From: Prochlorococcus marinus
Lineage (GTDB): Bacteria; Cyanobacteriota; Cyanobacteriia; PCC-6307; Cyanobiaceae
Length of the DNA: 64,000 nt
Assembly (NCBI RefSeq): GCF_001180265.1
Contig: NZ_CVSW01000063.1
Location: 1-64,000 of the forward strand
Direction of reading: 5' to 3'
Under the pieces are notes generated by a model. That model did no database searches. It was not told the origin of the DNA and worked only from the letters and a program-made list of their open reading frames with translations. Numbering within the stretch: position 1 is the first letter of the stretch; each line of letters starts with the position of its first letter. The position numbers were made by a program, and so were the translations under genes. Below, piece by piece: positions 1 through 10,162 of this stretch.

Positions 1-67
1 CTACAAGTGCATTAAATAGAGTTGATTTTCCAACATTTGGTAGTCCAATAATACCTGCTTTTAACAT
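1..67 (-). CDS. ychF: YchF family GTPase/ATPase, N-terminal fragment
   Basis: Only the first 22 codons are in the window; the rest lies beyond position 1. The fragment reads MLKAGIIGLPNVGKSTLF, the characteristic N-terminus of YchF (a redox-regulated, ATP-preferring member of the Obg GTPases) with the G1/P-loop GLPNVGKST. The family binds ribosomes and has been linked to oxidative stress responses. It is transcribed away from the HlyD-like gene, so the 140-bp gap between them must hold both promoters. Family assignment is firm for such a short piece because the P-loop context is so typical. Confidence 0.85.
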   Translation of the reverse strand, partial: MLKAGIIGLPNVGKSTLFNALV

Positions 68-208
68 TTGAAAAAACTTATGGGAAAATTATCCAGAAAA
101 CATCTTCTAGTAATATAGTAGTTACTTAGCCAATCTTGGATAAGTTAATTATAATCGTCTTGATTATTTATTTAGTTCTTAAATATTCTCTACTTCTGCT
201 TTAAAAAA

Positions 209-1270
209 ATGTTTGATTTAATAAAAAAAAATATAAACCTAAGAAGTGGAATTATATTGCTTTCTCTAGCTATATTTTTCGTTTTTATAACCAATTCATT
301 CAAGAAAAATAAGTCAAAAGATATTTCTGATTTTGTAGTTCAAGTGGAAAAAGGAATCCTCTCAGATTCAATTAATACTAGTGGTGAAGTAAAAGCAATA
401 AGGACAAGCAATATTGGGCCTCGGAAGCAAGGCGTAATAAAAGAAATCAAAGTAGGGGAGGGCGATCTTGTGAAAAAAGATCAGGTTTTAGCTTCTCTTG
501 ATGATGAAGACTTTATCTATAAAATTGAAGAACTTAAATTAAATGTAGAAAAACAAAAATCTGAATTTTTAAGGAGGGAATATTTATATCAAGAAGGTGC
601 TGTAAGTAAAGAAGACTATGAAAGTTATAAAAATAACTACAACATTAGTAGCGCTAAACTTAATGACGCAAAAGCTGAAAAAAGTTTCTATCTAATTAAA
701 GCTCCTTATGGAGGAAAGATAACTGCAAAATATGCTGAGATAGGATCTTATGTCACACCAAGTACAAACTTAAGTTCAGACCCTAAAACCAAAAACTTTA
801 TTTTTGAACTATCAGAGGGCCTAGAAATTGTCGCTAAAGTTCCTGAGAGTGACATTGGCAGAATAAAAATAGGTCAAGAAGCCTCAGTAAGAATTGAGGC
901 TTATCCCTCAAAAAAATATAATGCCATAGTTAAAAAAATAGCTACAAGAGCTGTAAAAGATAATAATGTAACCTCATTCGAAGTAACTTTAAATTTTAAA
1001 GATATTTCTGAAGAAATTAAAATTGGAATGACTGCCGATCTTGAATTTAGAGTCGAAGGTAATGAAGAAAAAATCTTAGTGCCAACAGTTTCTATTGTCA
1101 CTGAAAAAGGTGAAAAGGGAATTTTGAAAGTTGATAAAAACAATTCTCCCAAATTTGAAAAAATTGAAATTGGTATTAGTAGTGGAAATAAAACTTCAGT
1201 AATTGATGGATTAAAACCTGGAGAGCAAATCTTTATTGATATTCCACCTTGGGCTAAGAAGAGAAAATGA
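209..1270 (+). CDS. HlyD/MFP-family periplasmic adaptor protein (MacA-like)
   Basis: A 353-residue membrane fusion protein, the adaptor that links an inner-membrane exporter (MacB-type ABC or RND pump) to an outer-membrane channel. One N-terminal membrane anchor (about residues 13-31) is followed by a split lipoyl/barrel-sandwich domain (GVIKEIKVGEGDLVKKDQVL around 75-95 and APYGGKITAKYAEIGSYV around 165-185), a short coiled-coil hairpin between the halves (95-155) and a beta-barrel domain. No pump gene lies nearby, so the partner is unknown. Its stop overlaps the polA start (ATGA), so the two are probably co-transcribed and translationally coupled. Substrate cannot be deduced. Confidence 0.85.
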   Translation: MFDLIKKNINLRSGIILLSLAIFFVFITNSFKKNKSKDISDFVVQVEKGILSDSINTSGEVKAIRTSNIGPRKQGVIKEIKVGEGDLVKKDQVLASLDDEDFIYKIEELKLNVEKQKSEFLRREYLYQEGAVSKEDYESYKNNYNISSAKLNDAKAEKSFYLIKAPYGGKITAKYAEIGSYVTPSTNLSSDPKTKNFIFELSEGLEIVAKVPESDIGRIKIGQEASVRIEAYPSKKYNAIVKKIATRAVKDNNVTSFEVTLNFKDISEEIKIGMTADLEFRVEGNEEKILVPTVSIVTEKGEKGILKVDKNNSPKFEKIEIGISSGNKTSVIDGLKPGEQIFIDIPPWAKKRK

Positions 1271-4200
1271 GTTTAAAATCTGAAAACTCTAAAAAACCAA
1301 TTTTACTTTTAGTCGATGGTCATTCACTTGCTTTTAGAAGCTTCTATGCATTTAGCAAAGGGATTGATGGAGGTTTAACTACCAAAGAGGGATTTCCAAC
1401 AAGTGTCACTTATGGATTCCTAAAAAGTCTTCTGGATAATTGCAAAAATATTAGTCCTGAGGGTGTTTGTATTACGTTTGATACCGAAAAACCAACTTTC
1501 AGACATGAATTAGATCCAAATTATAAGGCTAATAGAGATGTGGCACCAGATGTTTTTTTTCAGGATATTGAACAACTTGAAATCATCTTAGAAGAAAGCC
1601 TTAATTTACCAATTTTTAAATCTCCAGGATACGAAGCAGATGATCTCCTAGGCACAATTGCAAATGATGCTTCTTCTAAAGGATGGTGCGTGAATATTCT
1701 TTCTGGAGATAGGGACTTATTTCAATTAGTAGATGATCAAAAAGATATTTATGTACTTTATATGGGTGGTGGTCCATATGCGAAAAGTGGAAATCCAACT
1801 CTTATGAATGAAAATGGAGTAAAAGAAAAATTAGGTGTTGCGCCAGAAAGAGTAGTTGATCTTAAAGCTCTAACTGGTGATAGTTCTGATAATATTCCAG
1901 GTATTAAAGGGGTAGGTCCAAAAACTGCAATTAATCTACTAAAAGAGAACGACACGCTTGATGGAATCTATCAGGCTTTGGACAAAATTCAGCAGAATAA
2001 CGATAAGAAATATAAAGGATTCATCAAAGGTTCAGTTATAGAAAAGCTAAGAAACGATAAACATAATGCTTTTCTTTCCAGGGATTTAGCAAAAATAAAT
2101 ACTGAGGTGCCTTTAATTTTAAGTAACGGTTATGAATTAAAAAATATAAATCAAGAACTACTTTCAGACTCACTGAAAAAATTAGAACTATCAACACTAC
2201 TTAGACAAATTGATATTTTCAATTCAACTTTCAGCAAAGGTGGTTTTTACAAAAATAATGTAGCTAAAGAGGAGGAGAAGAAGACACCAATAGTCGCGGG
2301 CAATAATGAATTAGAAAATAGTGAAAATAAAATCCCTAAAATCAAAGTAACTGTTGTAAATGATTTTGAATTACTTGATAAATTAATTCAAAGATTAGAA
2401 AAGACCAATGAGATAGTTTCTTTAGATACGGAGACTAATAGTTTAAATCCAATCGATGCGGAACTTGTAGGGATAGGGCTATGTCTTGGAGAAGAAACTG
2501 ATGATTTATTTTATATACCTCTTGGTCATCAAACAAAAAAAGAGGACCCAAATCAATTATCGATTGAAGATGTTTTCTCAAAACTAAGATCTTGGATAGA
2601 AGATCCAAAAAAAGAAAAGGCACTCCAAAATTCTAAATTTGACAGGCAAATATTTTTTAATCATGGACTTGATCTTAAAGGCGTAACCTTCGACACCTTG
2701 TTAGCAGACTATCTTCTAAATAATCAGGAGAAGCATGGGTTAAGTGAAATTAGTTTTAGATTATTTGGATTTAAACCTCCTTCATTTAAGGAAACAGTTG
2801 GAAAAAATAAAGACTTTTCATTTGTTGATATTGATGAAGCTAGTATTTACTGCGGTTATGATGTATTTCTAACTTTTAAGATTGTCAAAATTTTTAAAGA
2901 AAGATTTTCAACAGAAAAAAATGAATTAATCAAATTGTTCGAAGAAATCGAGCTACCTTTAGAGCCGGTATTGTCCCAAATGGAAATGAATGGCATAACC
3001 ATCGACATCCCTTATTTGGATAAACTCTCAAAAGAATTAAAAAGTACCTTAGAAGATATTGAAAGTAAAGTTTATGAGTTAGCAGAGGAGAGTTTCAATC
3101 TATCTTCACCAAAACAACTTGGTGAGATCTTGTTTGAAAAATTAAATTTGGATAAGAAAAAATCACGTAAAACAAAAACAGGATGGAGTACAGATGCAGT
3201 AGTTCTGGAAAGATTAGTCGACGAACATGAGATAATCCAACATTTAATAAAATATAGAACTCTTAGCAAATTACTTAGCACCTATATTGATGCTCTTCCA
3301 AATCTTATTAACGAAAAGACAGGAAGAGTTCATACAAACTTTAATCAAGCTGCTACGGCGACAGGGAGACTAAGTAGTAGCAATCCTAATCTTCAAAATA
3401 TCCCGGTTAGGACTGAATTTAGTAGAAGAATCAGAAAAGCATTCTTGCCTGAAAAAAATTGGAAACTTTTATCAGCTGATTATTCTCAGATCGAATTAAG
3501 AATACTCGCTCACTTAGCGGATGAAGAAATACTAATAAATGCATTTCATAAAAATGATGACATTCATTCTTTGACTGCAAGATTAATTTTTGAGAAAGAA
3601 GAAATTTCTTCTGATGAGAGGAGAGTTGGGAAAACAATAAATTTCGGAGTTATCTATGGTATGGGGATAAAAAAGTTTGCCCGTTCAACAGGAGTAAGTA
3701 CTCCAGAAGCAAAAGAATTCCTAATAAAATACAAAGAAAGATATTCAAAAATTTTCAAATTTCTTGAACTTCAAGAAAGGCTTGCCTTATCAAAAGGTTA
3801 TGTAAAAACAATTTTTGGTCGAAAAAGAGAATTTAAGTTTGATAAAAATGGACTTGGAAGACTAAAAGGAAAAGATCCTTACGAAATTGACTTGCAATCC
3901 GCAAGAAGAGCTGGCATGGAAGCACAGTCACTAAGAGCCGCAGCCAATGCCCCAATTCAGGGTTCAAGTGCAGATATTATTAAAATTGCAATGGTTCAAC
4001 TAAATAAAAAATTCATAGAAATGAATATTCCAGCAAAAATGCTTTTACAAGTACATGATGAATTATTGTTTGAAGTTGAACCAGATTCATTAGAAATTAC
4101 GATGAAATTAGTAAAGAAGACTATGGAAGATTGTGTAAAATTAAATGTGCCTCTTTTAGTTGATATTGGAATTGGAGACAATTGGATGGAGACAAAATAA
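1267..4200 (+). CDS. polA: DNA polymerase I
   Basis: A 977-residue family A polymerase for Okazaki fragment maturation and repair. Three domains are visible in order: the 5'-3' flap exonuclease (residues about 10-320, with LLLVDGHSLAFRS and the helix-hairpin-helix region GIKGVGPKTAINLL), a DnaQ-like 3'-5' exonuclease (about 370-560) and the polymerase domain with motif A (SADYSQIELRILAHL), motif B (RRVGKTINFGVIYGM) and motif C (QVHDELLFEV). The proofreading site looks intact: DTET carries the D-x-E pair, NSKFD the Exo II aspartate and YCGYD the Exo III tyrosine and aspartate. It starts inside the stop of the adaptor gene. Confidence 0.97.
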   Translation: MSLKSENSKKPILLLVDGHSLAFRSFYAFSKGIDGGLTTKEGFPTSVTYGFLKSLLDNCKNISPEGVCITFDTEKPTFRHELDPNYKANRDVAPDVFFQDIEQLEIILEESLNLPIFKSPGYEADDLLGTIANDASSKGWCVNILSGDRDLFQLVDDQKDIYVLYMGGGPYAKSGNPTLMNENGVKEKLGVAPERVVDLKALTGDSSDNIPGIKGVGPKTAINLLKENDTLDGIYQALDKIQQNNDKKYKGFIKGSVIEKLRNDKHNAFLSRDLAKINTEVPLILSNGYELKNINQELLSDSLKKLELSTLLRQIDIFNSTFSKGGFYKNNVAKEEEKKTPIVAGNNELENSENKIPKIKVTVVNDFELLDKLIQRLEKTNEIVSLDTETNSLNPIDAELVGIGLCLGEETDDLFYIPLGHQTKKEDPNQLSIEDVFSKLRSWIEDPKKEKALQNSKFDRQIFFNHGLDLKGVTFDTLLADYLLNNQEKHGLSEISFRLFGFKPPSFKETVGKNKDFSFVDIDEASIYCGYDVFLTFKIVKIFKERFSTEKNELIKLFEEIELPLEPVLSQMEMNGITIDIPYLDKLSKELKSTLEDIESKVYELAEESFNLSSPKQLGEILFEKLNLDKKKSRKTKTGWSTDAVVLERLVDEHEIIQHLIKYRTLSKLLSTYIDALPNLINEKTGRVHTNFNQAATATGRLSSSNPNLQNIPVRTEFSRRIRKAFLPEKNWKLLSADYSQIELRILAHLADEEILINAFHKNDDIHSLTARLIFEKEEISSDERRVGKTINFGVIYGMGIKKFARSTGVSTPEAKEFLIKYKERYSKIFKFLELQERLALSKGYVKTIFGRKREFKFDKNGLGRLKGKDPYEIDLQSARRAGMEAQSLRAAANAPIQGSSADIIKIAMVQLNKKFIEMNIPAKMLLQVHDELLFEVEPDSLEITMKLVKKTMEDCVKLNVPLLVDIGIGDNWMETK

Positions 4201-4224
4201 ACCTTATGAAATACTTATTTTAAG

Positions 4225-5694
4225 ATGATCAAACTTTTTAATACTTTAAGCAAAAAAGTTGAGGTTTTTAAGCCTATTGATGATGTAGTAAAAATTTATT
4301 GTTGTGGGGTAACTGTTTATGATTTATGTCATCTTGGCCATGCCAGAAGTTATATCGCTTGGGATGTATTGAGAAGATTTTTAATTTACAGTGATTTTAA
4401 AGTGAAATATGTTCAAAATTTTACAGATATTGATGACAAGATCTTAAAAAGAGCGAAAGAAGAAAACAGTTCAATGAAGGAAGTATCTGAAAAAAATATT
4501 ATTGAATTTCATAAAGATATGGATTCTTTAGGAATAATGCGTCCGGATAGCATGCCAAGAGCCACGAATCATATATGCAATATCTGCTCCTTCATAACAA
4601 TCCTTGAGGACAAAGGTTATGCATACTCAAGGGATGGAGATGTTTATTATTCTGTTTTCAAAAATAAAAATTATGGAAAGCTAAGTAATCAAAATATACA
4701 AGAACAAAATATCAATCAGCAAGGAAGAATGGCTAATGAGGAAAATAGTAAAAAACTTAATCCGCAGGATTTTGCACTATGGAAAAAAGCCAAAGATGAT
4801 GAACCATTTTTTGATTCGCCATGGGGTAAAGGTAGGCCAGGATGGCATATTGAATGTTCGGCGATGGTTAAAGATGAATTAGGAGATACTATTGATATTC
4901 ATTTAGGTGGTTCTGATTTGATTTTTCCACATCATGAGAATGAAATTGCCCAATCAGAAGCAGCCAATGGTAAAAAGTTAGCGAACTATTGGTTACACAA
5001 TGGGATGGTCAATGTAAATGGACAAAAGATGAGTAAATCTCTTAAAAATTTTAAAACTATCAGAGAGCTAATTAAGTCAGGTATAAGCCCTATGACTTTA
5101 CGATATTTTGTTATGACTGTGAATTATAGAAAACCACTTGATTTTACTGAAGAAGCTTTAAGGAGTGCTTCAGAAGCTTGGAAAAATATTAATGTAGCCC
5201 TTTCTTTTTTGGAGCTTACAAAAGATGCTTTTAAATCTATTGATAAGAATGAATCTATCGAAAACGAATATAAAGAGAAAATATGCTTTGAATTATCTCA
5301 AAAAAAGCTTAAATTTTCTGAGGCTCTTGGAAATGACCTTAATACAGCAGGTGCCATTGCAATTATTTACGATTTAGCAAAACCATTAAAAAACTTTTCA
5401 AACCAATTTCAAAGGGTCGAAGGTTTTAAAATAGACATAAATGAAAAATTCTTTCTACTTGAGAATTTTAAAACTCTCGAAGAATTGACTGAAGTACTTG
5501 GTCTTAAAAAAGAGGTTTTAGTAAAAGAAAGTAAAATAAAAGAAGAAGAAATATCAATTCTTATTAATGAAAGATTGAAAGCAAAAAAAGAAAAGAATTA
5601 TACGAAGGCCGATGAAATTAGGAATTTGTTAAAAGAAAAAGGTATTGAACTTATTGATCAATCAAAGGAAATAACAACATGGATAAGGGTCTAA
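4225..5694 (+). CDS. cysS: Cysteinyl-tRNA synthetase
   Basis: A 489-residue class I synthetase that charges tRNA-Cys. The N-terminal Rossmann fold carries the HIGH signature as HLGH (in LCHLGHARSY), preceded by the zinc-ligand cysteine region YCCGVTVYD; the WHIECSAM segment supplies another Cys ligand, and HHENE the His and Glu. KMSKSLKNF is the KMSKS loop. The C-terminal third is the helical DALR anticodon-binding region ending in the typical ADEIRNLLKEKGIEL segment. It lies 24 bp after polA on the same strand, so read-through from polA is likely. Length is normal for the family. Confidence 0.97.
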   Translation: MIKLFNTLSKKVEVFKPIDDVVKIYCCGVTVYDLCHLGHARSYIAWDVLRRFLIYSDFKVKYVQNFTDIDDKILKRAKEENSSMKEVSEKNIIEFHKDMDSLGIMRPDSMPRATNHICNICSFITILEDKGYAYSRDGDVYYSVFKNKNYGKLSNQNIQEQNINQQGRMANEENSKKLNPQDFALWKKAKDDEPFFDSPWGKGRPGWHIECSAMVKDELGDTIDIHLGGSDLIFPHHENEIAQSEAANGKKLANYWLHNGMVNVNGQKMSKSLKNFKTIRELIKSGISPMTLRYFVMTVNYRKPLDFTEEALRSASEAWKNINVALSFLELTKDAFKSIDKNESIENEYKEKICFELSQKKLKFSEALGNDLNTAGAIAIIYDLAKPLKNFSNQFQRVEGFKIDINEKFFLLENFKTLEELTEVLGLKKEVLVKESKIKEEEISILINERLKAKKEKNYTKADEIRNLLKEKGIELIDQSKEITTWIRV

Positions 5695-5776
5695 ATTTTA
5701 AGAAAAAAACCAATTTGAAATTTTTATTTTTTAAATACACCTTTAAATGGGAAGATATTAGAAATATCAGAGAAAA

Positions 5777-7006
5777 TTGAAATACATTACTGTTCTAGGT
5801 TCAACTGGTTCAATTGGGACTCAAACTCTCGAAATAGCAAGTGAGCAGCCTGATAAGTTTAAAGCCGTAGCTCTTTCGGCAGGAAGAAATATTAATTTAT
5901 TAACAGAACAAGTTAAAACACATAAACCAGAAGTAGTTGCTATTGAGGATGAAAATCTTATAGAAGATTTAAAAGATAATATTAATAACTTAGATTTGGA
6001 TAGTGCTCCCTTGGTCTTGAGTGGAAAGGAGGGGATTAACGCTGTTGCAGCATGGGATAAGGCAGATACTGTGGTTACAGGGATTGTAGGATGTGCAGGC
6101 TTAATTCCAACAATGTCAGCAATTAATGCGGGGAAAAATATTGCACTTGCTAACAAAGAAACTTTAATTGCGGCAGGACCAATTGTTATTCCAGCATTAA
6201 AGAAAAACAATAGCAGGCTTTTACCTGCTGATTCAGAACATTCTGCTATCTTTCAATGTTTACAAGGATTACCCAATTATGAAAATGCAGATTTTTCAAC
6301 AGGAGAGATACCAAAAGGTTTAAAAGCCATACATTTAACAGCTTCTGGTGGTGCCTTCAGAGATTGGGCCGTTGAGGATTTAAAACATGTCACTGTGGAA
6401 GATGCAACTTCACATCCTAATTGGGATATGGGAAAAAAAATAACTGTAGATTCTGCAACTCTGATGAATAAAGGATTAGAAGTTATAGAAGCTCATTATT
6501 TATTTGGGACCTCTTACGAAAATATCGAAATAGTTATCCACCCTCAAAGTATTATTCATTCAATGATTGAGATGGAAGATTCCTCAGTATTAGCTCAATT
6601 AGGTTGGCCAGATATGAAACTACCCATTTTATATGCGATGAGTTGGCCTGAAAGATTTAAAACAAATTGGAAAAGATTAAACCTAAGTGAAATTGGAAAA
6701 TTAACTTTTAAAGAGCCAGACGAGTTGAAATATCCATGCATGGGACTTGCCTATGCGGCAGGGAAATCCTCTGGGACTATGCCTGCAGTCTTAAATGCTG
6801 CTAATGAAATGGCTGTTGAACAATTCCTCAAAGAAAAAATTTCTTTTCAAGAAATTCCAACATTTATAAGTAAAGCTTGTGAATCACATATGGAGAATTT
6901 GAATTTGAGTCCCGAATTGGAGGATATTATTGAAGTAGACAATTGGGCAAGACTTTTTGTTGAGCAAGAAATTAAAAAAGGGAAAAAATACGTAAGTATT
7001 GGATAA
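5777..7006 (+). CDS. dxr: 1-deoxy-D-xylulose-5-phosphate reductoisomerase
   Basis: Second enzyme of the MEP isoprenoid pathway, converting DXP to MEP with NADPH; in a cyanobacterium it supplies carotenoids, phytol and quinone side chains. 409 residues. The N-terminal [11 protein letters not shown] is the NADPH-binding glycine motif; [11 protein letters not shown] and [13 protein letters not shown] hold the metal-binding Asp and Glu; SGGAFRDW and [23 protein letters not shown], cut here into two halves, are the flexible-loop and substrate regions. Translation begins at a TTG (5777), which exactly matches the family N-terminus [12 protein letters not shown]. The next gene starts 2 bp downstream. 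Confidence 0.96.
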   Translation: MKYITVLGSTGSIGTQTLEIASEQPDKFKAVALSAGRNINLLTEQVKTHKPEVVAIEDENLIEDLKDNINNLDLDSAPLVLSGKEGINAVAAWDKADTVVTGIVGCAGLIPTMSAINAGKNIALANKETLIAAGPIVIPALKKNNSRLLPADSEHSAIFQCLQGLPNYENADFSTGEIPKGLKAIHLTASGGAFRDWAVEDLKHVTVEDATSHPNWDMGKKITVDSATLMNKGLEVIEAHYLFGTSYENIEIVIHPQSIIHSMIEMEDSSVLAQLGWPDMKLPILYAMSWPERFKTNWKRLNLSEIGKLTFKEPDELKYPCMGLAYAAGKSSGTMPAVLNAANEMAVEQFLKEKISFQEIPTFISKACESHMENLNLSPELEDIIEVDNWARLFVEQEIKKGKKYVSIG

Positions 7007-7008
7007 AA

Positions 7009-7353
7009 GTGAATATAAAAAAACATCTTCTTCTATGCGCAACACCCACAAAACAGAAATGCTTTAAAGGCAATGAAGGTCAAAAAACATGGGAATGTCT
7101 GAAAAAGACTTTAAAAAAATTTGAGAATGATCCCTCTACAAAAAACGTTCATATATTAAGATCAAAAGCTGACTGTTTAAGGGTATGTAAGAACGGCCCA
7201 ATTCTTCTTATTTGGCCTGATGGTATTTGGTATGAGAAAGTTTCTCCAGAAAAAATTTCTGAAATTTTTACCTCACATATTATTAACGGTAAGCCAATAG
7301 AAAAATGGATTTTCAAAAAAACACCATTTTTAAATAGTCCTAGATACTCATAA
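7009..7353 (+). CDS. Thioredoxin-like [2Fe-2S] ferredoxin
   Basis: A 114-residue protein of the thioredoxin-fold 2Fe-2S ferredoxin family. The four cluster-type cysteines are present as C-x7-C near the N-terminus (CATPTKQKC) and C-x3-C later (ADCLRVCKNGP), and the VWPDG-like strand IWPDGIWYEKVSPE is typical. It starts with GTG only 2 bp after the dxr stop, so it is very likely in the dxr mRNA. A role as an electron carrier for an MEP enzyme (IspG/IspH use ferredoxins in cyanobacteria) is an attractive inference from position, not shown by the sequence. Its 3' end overlaps the convergent hydrolase gene by 14 bp. Confidence 0.85.
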   Translation: MNIKKHLLLCATPTKQKCFKGNEGQKTWECLKKTLKKFENDPSTKNVHILRSKADCLRVCKNGPILLIWPDGIWYEKVSPEKISEIFTSHIINGKPIEKWIFKKTPFLNSPRYS

Positions 7354-8428
7354 ACCAGTTCTTTACGACTTCGTCTGACCAGCAGCCATTAATCGAATGA
7401 AAACCATTATGACCTCCTTTTTCAGTTATAAAAATAGTGAATTTATCAATAGATTCTTTTCTTAGATTCAAAGTATCCTTATATGGAACCCAGGGATCAT
7501 CCTTGGCATGAATAAAAAGCATTGGAGGTAATTTTTTTATTGAGTTTTGGATTCTAAATATTGGAGAAGCTTTAATATAATAATCTTCTAAAGAATTAAA
7601 TCCCCAACTAGGAGCTGTAAATTTCTGGTCAAATTCTCTTATACTTTTTAAATTTCTAATTTTTATTCTTAATTTCTCGTTATCAAGGAGTTTGCCTTCA
7701 TCATTAAATCCCTCCCATAATTGATTTTTTAAGCGGTGAAGTAACCATTTTTGATATATAGAATTTCTAGGTTTTTCAATACAGAGACTGCATGAAGATA
7801 AATCTAAAGGTGTACTCACGCAGGCAAGGCCATCTAAAAGCTTTTCTCCTTTGTTTTCATCGTAATCTAGGCAGGCATTTAAAAGAATTGTACCGCCTAA
7901 GGATAATCCAACTCCGTAAATTGGAAGATTATTTTTCCTTTTCATAAGATCTTTGAACTCTAAATTAATCAATTTTTTAAAATAATTAATTGCTGAAATA
8001 ACATCACTGGAGCATCTAGCACAATAATTTCCTTTAGCTAAATATCTCGCAGATCCAGATCCTCTTAGATTTAATTTAAGAACTCCAAAACCATTATTTG
8101 CTAATTTCCTAGAAATTCTTCTTAAACCAAACCGTTTAGTTGAACCCCCTAAACCATGAGTAACGATTACAAAACCCCTAAGTGAGTTTAAGTTTTCAGG
8201 TAATTCTAAAAAACCTAAAAGATAATCACATTCAAATTTTTTAGAAAGAATTTTATTAATCGGAAAGAATATTTTTTTATTATTTTTTGATTTACCAAAA
8301 TCAATAACAAAAGTATCTCTCAAAGTTTGTAAGTCGCCACCTATCCAAGGTAAAACTTCTCGAAATGGCTTATTTTTTAAGTAATCTGAAAAACTAAAAG
8401 ATATACTATTATTTCTCCCCAACTCCAA
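7340..8428 (-). CDS. Alpha/beta-hydrolase of the YheT/EMB8 type
   Basis: A 362-residue alpha/beta-hydrolase. The nucleophile elbow GVGLSLGGT (Ser in G-x-S-x-G context), the acid in HAKDDPWVP and the histidine in KGGHNGFHS give a complete catalytic triad; VTHGLGGSTKRFG supplies the oxyanion region. The domain layout resembles the YheT/EMB8 group of predicted esterases whose substrates are unknown. It overlaps the end of pntB by 20 bp on the same strand, so it is the last gene of the transhydrogenase operon, which is unexpected company. No signal peptide is visible. Confidence 0.85.
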   Translation of the reverse strand: MELGRNNSISFSFSDYLKNKPFREVLPWIGGDLQTLRDTFVIDFGKSKNNKKIFFPINKILSKKFECDYLLGFLELPENLNSLRGFVIVTHGLGGSTKRFGLRRISRKLANNGFGVLKLNLRGSGSARYLAKGNYCARCSSDVISAINYFKKLINLEFKDLMKRKNNLPIYGVGLSLGGTILLNACLDYDENKGEKLLDGLACVSTPLDLSSCSLCIEKPRNSIYQKWLLHRLKNQLWEGFNDEGKLLDNEKLRIKIRNLKSIREFDQKFTAPSWGFNSLEDYYIKASPIFRIQNSIKKLPPMLFIHAKDDPWVPYKDTLNLRKESIDKFTIFITEKGGHNGFHSINGCWSDEVVKNWFMSI

Positions 8429-9848
8429 GATCCTTTAATTCTCCAATCAAATCATTCAGTACCTTTTTTGCATCACCAAAGACCATTGAGGTATTTGGTA
8501 GATCAAATAAATCATTTTTTATTCCGGAGTAACCTGCACTCATACCACGTTTAATTACAAATACCGTTCTTGCTTCCTGCACATCAAGAACTGGCATGCC
8601 GTATAAAGGAGAAGAGCTATCATTTTTAGCTTGAGGATTAACCACATCATTTGCTCCTAAAACTAAAACAACATCCGTTGCTGGAAAATCAGGATTTACA
8701 ACATCCATCTCTTTAAGTTGTTCGTAAGGAACATCTGCTTCTGCTAAAAGTACATTCATATGTCCAGGCATCCTCCCTGCTACAGGATGAATTGCGTAAA
8801 CAACTTCAATACCATTTTGTTCTAGTTTTTTTGTCACTTCCCTTAAAGTATGTTGAGCTTGAGCTACTGCTAGACCATAACCAGGAACTATAATTACCTT
8901 GTTGGCTGCCTCTAAAGTCAATGCACATTCTTCAACACTGCAAGAAGTTATATTTGTATATTCTCCTGAACCAGAAGAGGCTGTACTTTGTGCAGATAAA
9001 GACCCCCCAAAGAGAACTGAGACCAATGATCTATTCATACCCTTGCACATTACTTGAGTAAGTATTAGACCTGCCGCTCCAACCATCGCGCCGGCTACTA
9101 TTAAAAGCTGACTATCTACAACAAAACCTGCCGCTGCTGCTGCAATCCCTGAATAACTATTTAATAAAGATATAACGACTGGCATATCAGCTCCACCAAT
9201 TGGCAAAGTAACTCCAATACCTAATAAAGAAGAAACTATAACTAAAAGCCAAATAGAACTTGTATTGCCGTTTATCAAATCAAAAAAGGCTATCAATGAG
9301 GCAACTGCAAAAACAATATTTACAAAATGTCTAACTTTGCTCTGAGTCCATCCTGGAGTTGATAACCAACCCTGTAACTTTGCCATCGCCACAATTGAAC
9401 CTGTAAAAGTTATGGCACCAACAAATATAGAAACAGATATTGAAACTTCGTTAATAAGTGACTTAAAAAAATCAAAATTTTCTTGGCCACCAGATATAGG
9501 AAAAATAGCTACTCCTAAGGCCACTAAAAGTGATGACATTCCTCCACAACCATTGAACAATGCCACTGTCTCAGGCATGGAGGTCATAGGTACTTTTTTT
9601 GCGAGTATTGCTCCGAATAAACTACCTATGATTGATCCAATTATTATCCAAATCCAAGACTGAATAGCAATTCCAGATGTACCCAAATAATAAGAAAGTA
9701 ATCCTACTACTGATAGCGACATTGCAAATGCAGCTAATCTATTGGCATCCCTTGCTGATTTTACTTTTGACAATCCTTTTATTCCCAAAGCCAGCAAAAG
9801 TACAGCTAAAAGGTCAATAACGAATTTAATGATTACAGGTAGATTCAT
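8409..9848 (-). CDS. pntB: NAD(P) transhydrogenase subunit beta
   Basis: Proton-translocating transhydrogenase, NADP(H)-binding and membrane subunit (479 residues). About eight to nine hydrophobic helices fill residues 5-270, including GADMPVVISLLNSYSG, and the soluble dIII domain (from about 300) has the NADP fingerprint VPGYGLAVAQAQ followed by VYAIHPVAGRMPGHMN and VVLVLGANDVVNP. With PntA1 and PntA2 it reduces NADP+ with NADH using the proton gradient. Start ATG at 9848 is 8 bp after pntA2. Length and all signature blocks are normal. Confidence 0.97.
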   Translation of the reverse strand: MNLPVIIKFVIDLLAVLLLALGIKGLSKVKSARDANRLAAFAMSLSVVGLLSYYLGTSGIAIQSWIWIIIGSIIGSLFGAILAKKVPMTSMPETVALFNGCGGMSSLLVALGVAIFPISGGQENFDFFKSLINEVSISVSIFVGAITFTGSIVAMAKLQGWLSTPGWTQSKVRHFVNIVFAVASLIAFFDLINGNTSSIWLLVIVSSLLGIGVTLPIGGADMPVVISLLNSYSGIAAAAAGFVVDSQLLIVAGAMVGAAGLILTQVMCKGMNRSLVSVLFGGSLSAQSTASSGSGEYTNITSCSVEECALTLEAANKVIIVPGYGLAVAQAQHTLREVTKKLEQNGIEVVYAIHPVAGRMPGHMNVLLAEADVPYEQLKEMDVVNPDFPATDVVLVLGANDVVNPQAKNDSSSPLYGMPVLDVQEARTVFVIKRGMSAGYSGIKNDLFDLPNTSMVFGDAKKVLNDLIGELKDLGVGEK

Positions 9849-9856
9849 GTTAAAAA

Positions 9857-10150
9857 TTACTTTTTATTTGATGGTTTACGACTAAACATTGCAAGCATTC
9901 GATCAGTTACAAAGAAACCTCCTACAACATTGAAAAGAGCAAATCCAAGAGAAACTGAACCAATGATTAAAAGTGGTACGTTACCTTCTGCTTTTACAAT
10001 TAATGTCAAAGCTGCAAGCATTGTTATTCCTGAAATTGCATTTGCTCCACTCATTAGAGGTGTGTGAAGAGTAGGAGGAACTTTTCCAATTAACTCGAGG
10101 CCTAATAAACTACCAAGTAAAAGAACCCAAAGCAGACTTATAAAAGACAT
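9857..10150 (-). CDS. pntA2: NAD(P) transhydrogenase subunit alpha part 2
   Basis: A 97-residue membrane protein with three predicted helices, corresponding to the C-terminal membrane part of the one-piece E. coli PntA. The block IGKVPPTLHTPLMSGANAIS is the highly conserved start of this domain, and VGGFFVTDRML closes it. As in many bacteria, the alpha subunit is split into soluble (PntA1, upstream) and membrane (PntA2) polypeptides. It sits between pntA1 and pntB with 12 and 8 bp gaps, consistent with one operon and equimolar assembly. Confidence 0.96.
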   Translation of the reverse strand: MSFISLLWVLLLGSLLGLELIGKVPPTLHTPLMSGANAISGITMLAALTLIVKAEGNVPLLIIGSVSLGFALFNVVGGFFVTDRMLAMFSRKPSNKK

Positions 10151-10162
10151 AATTTTAAAACC

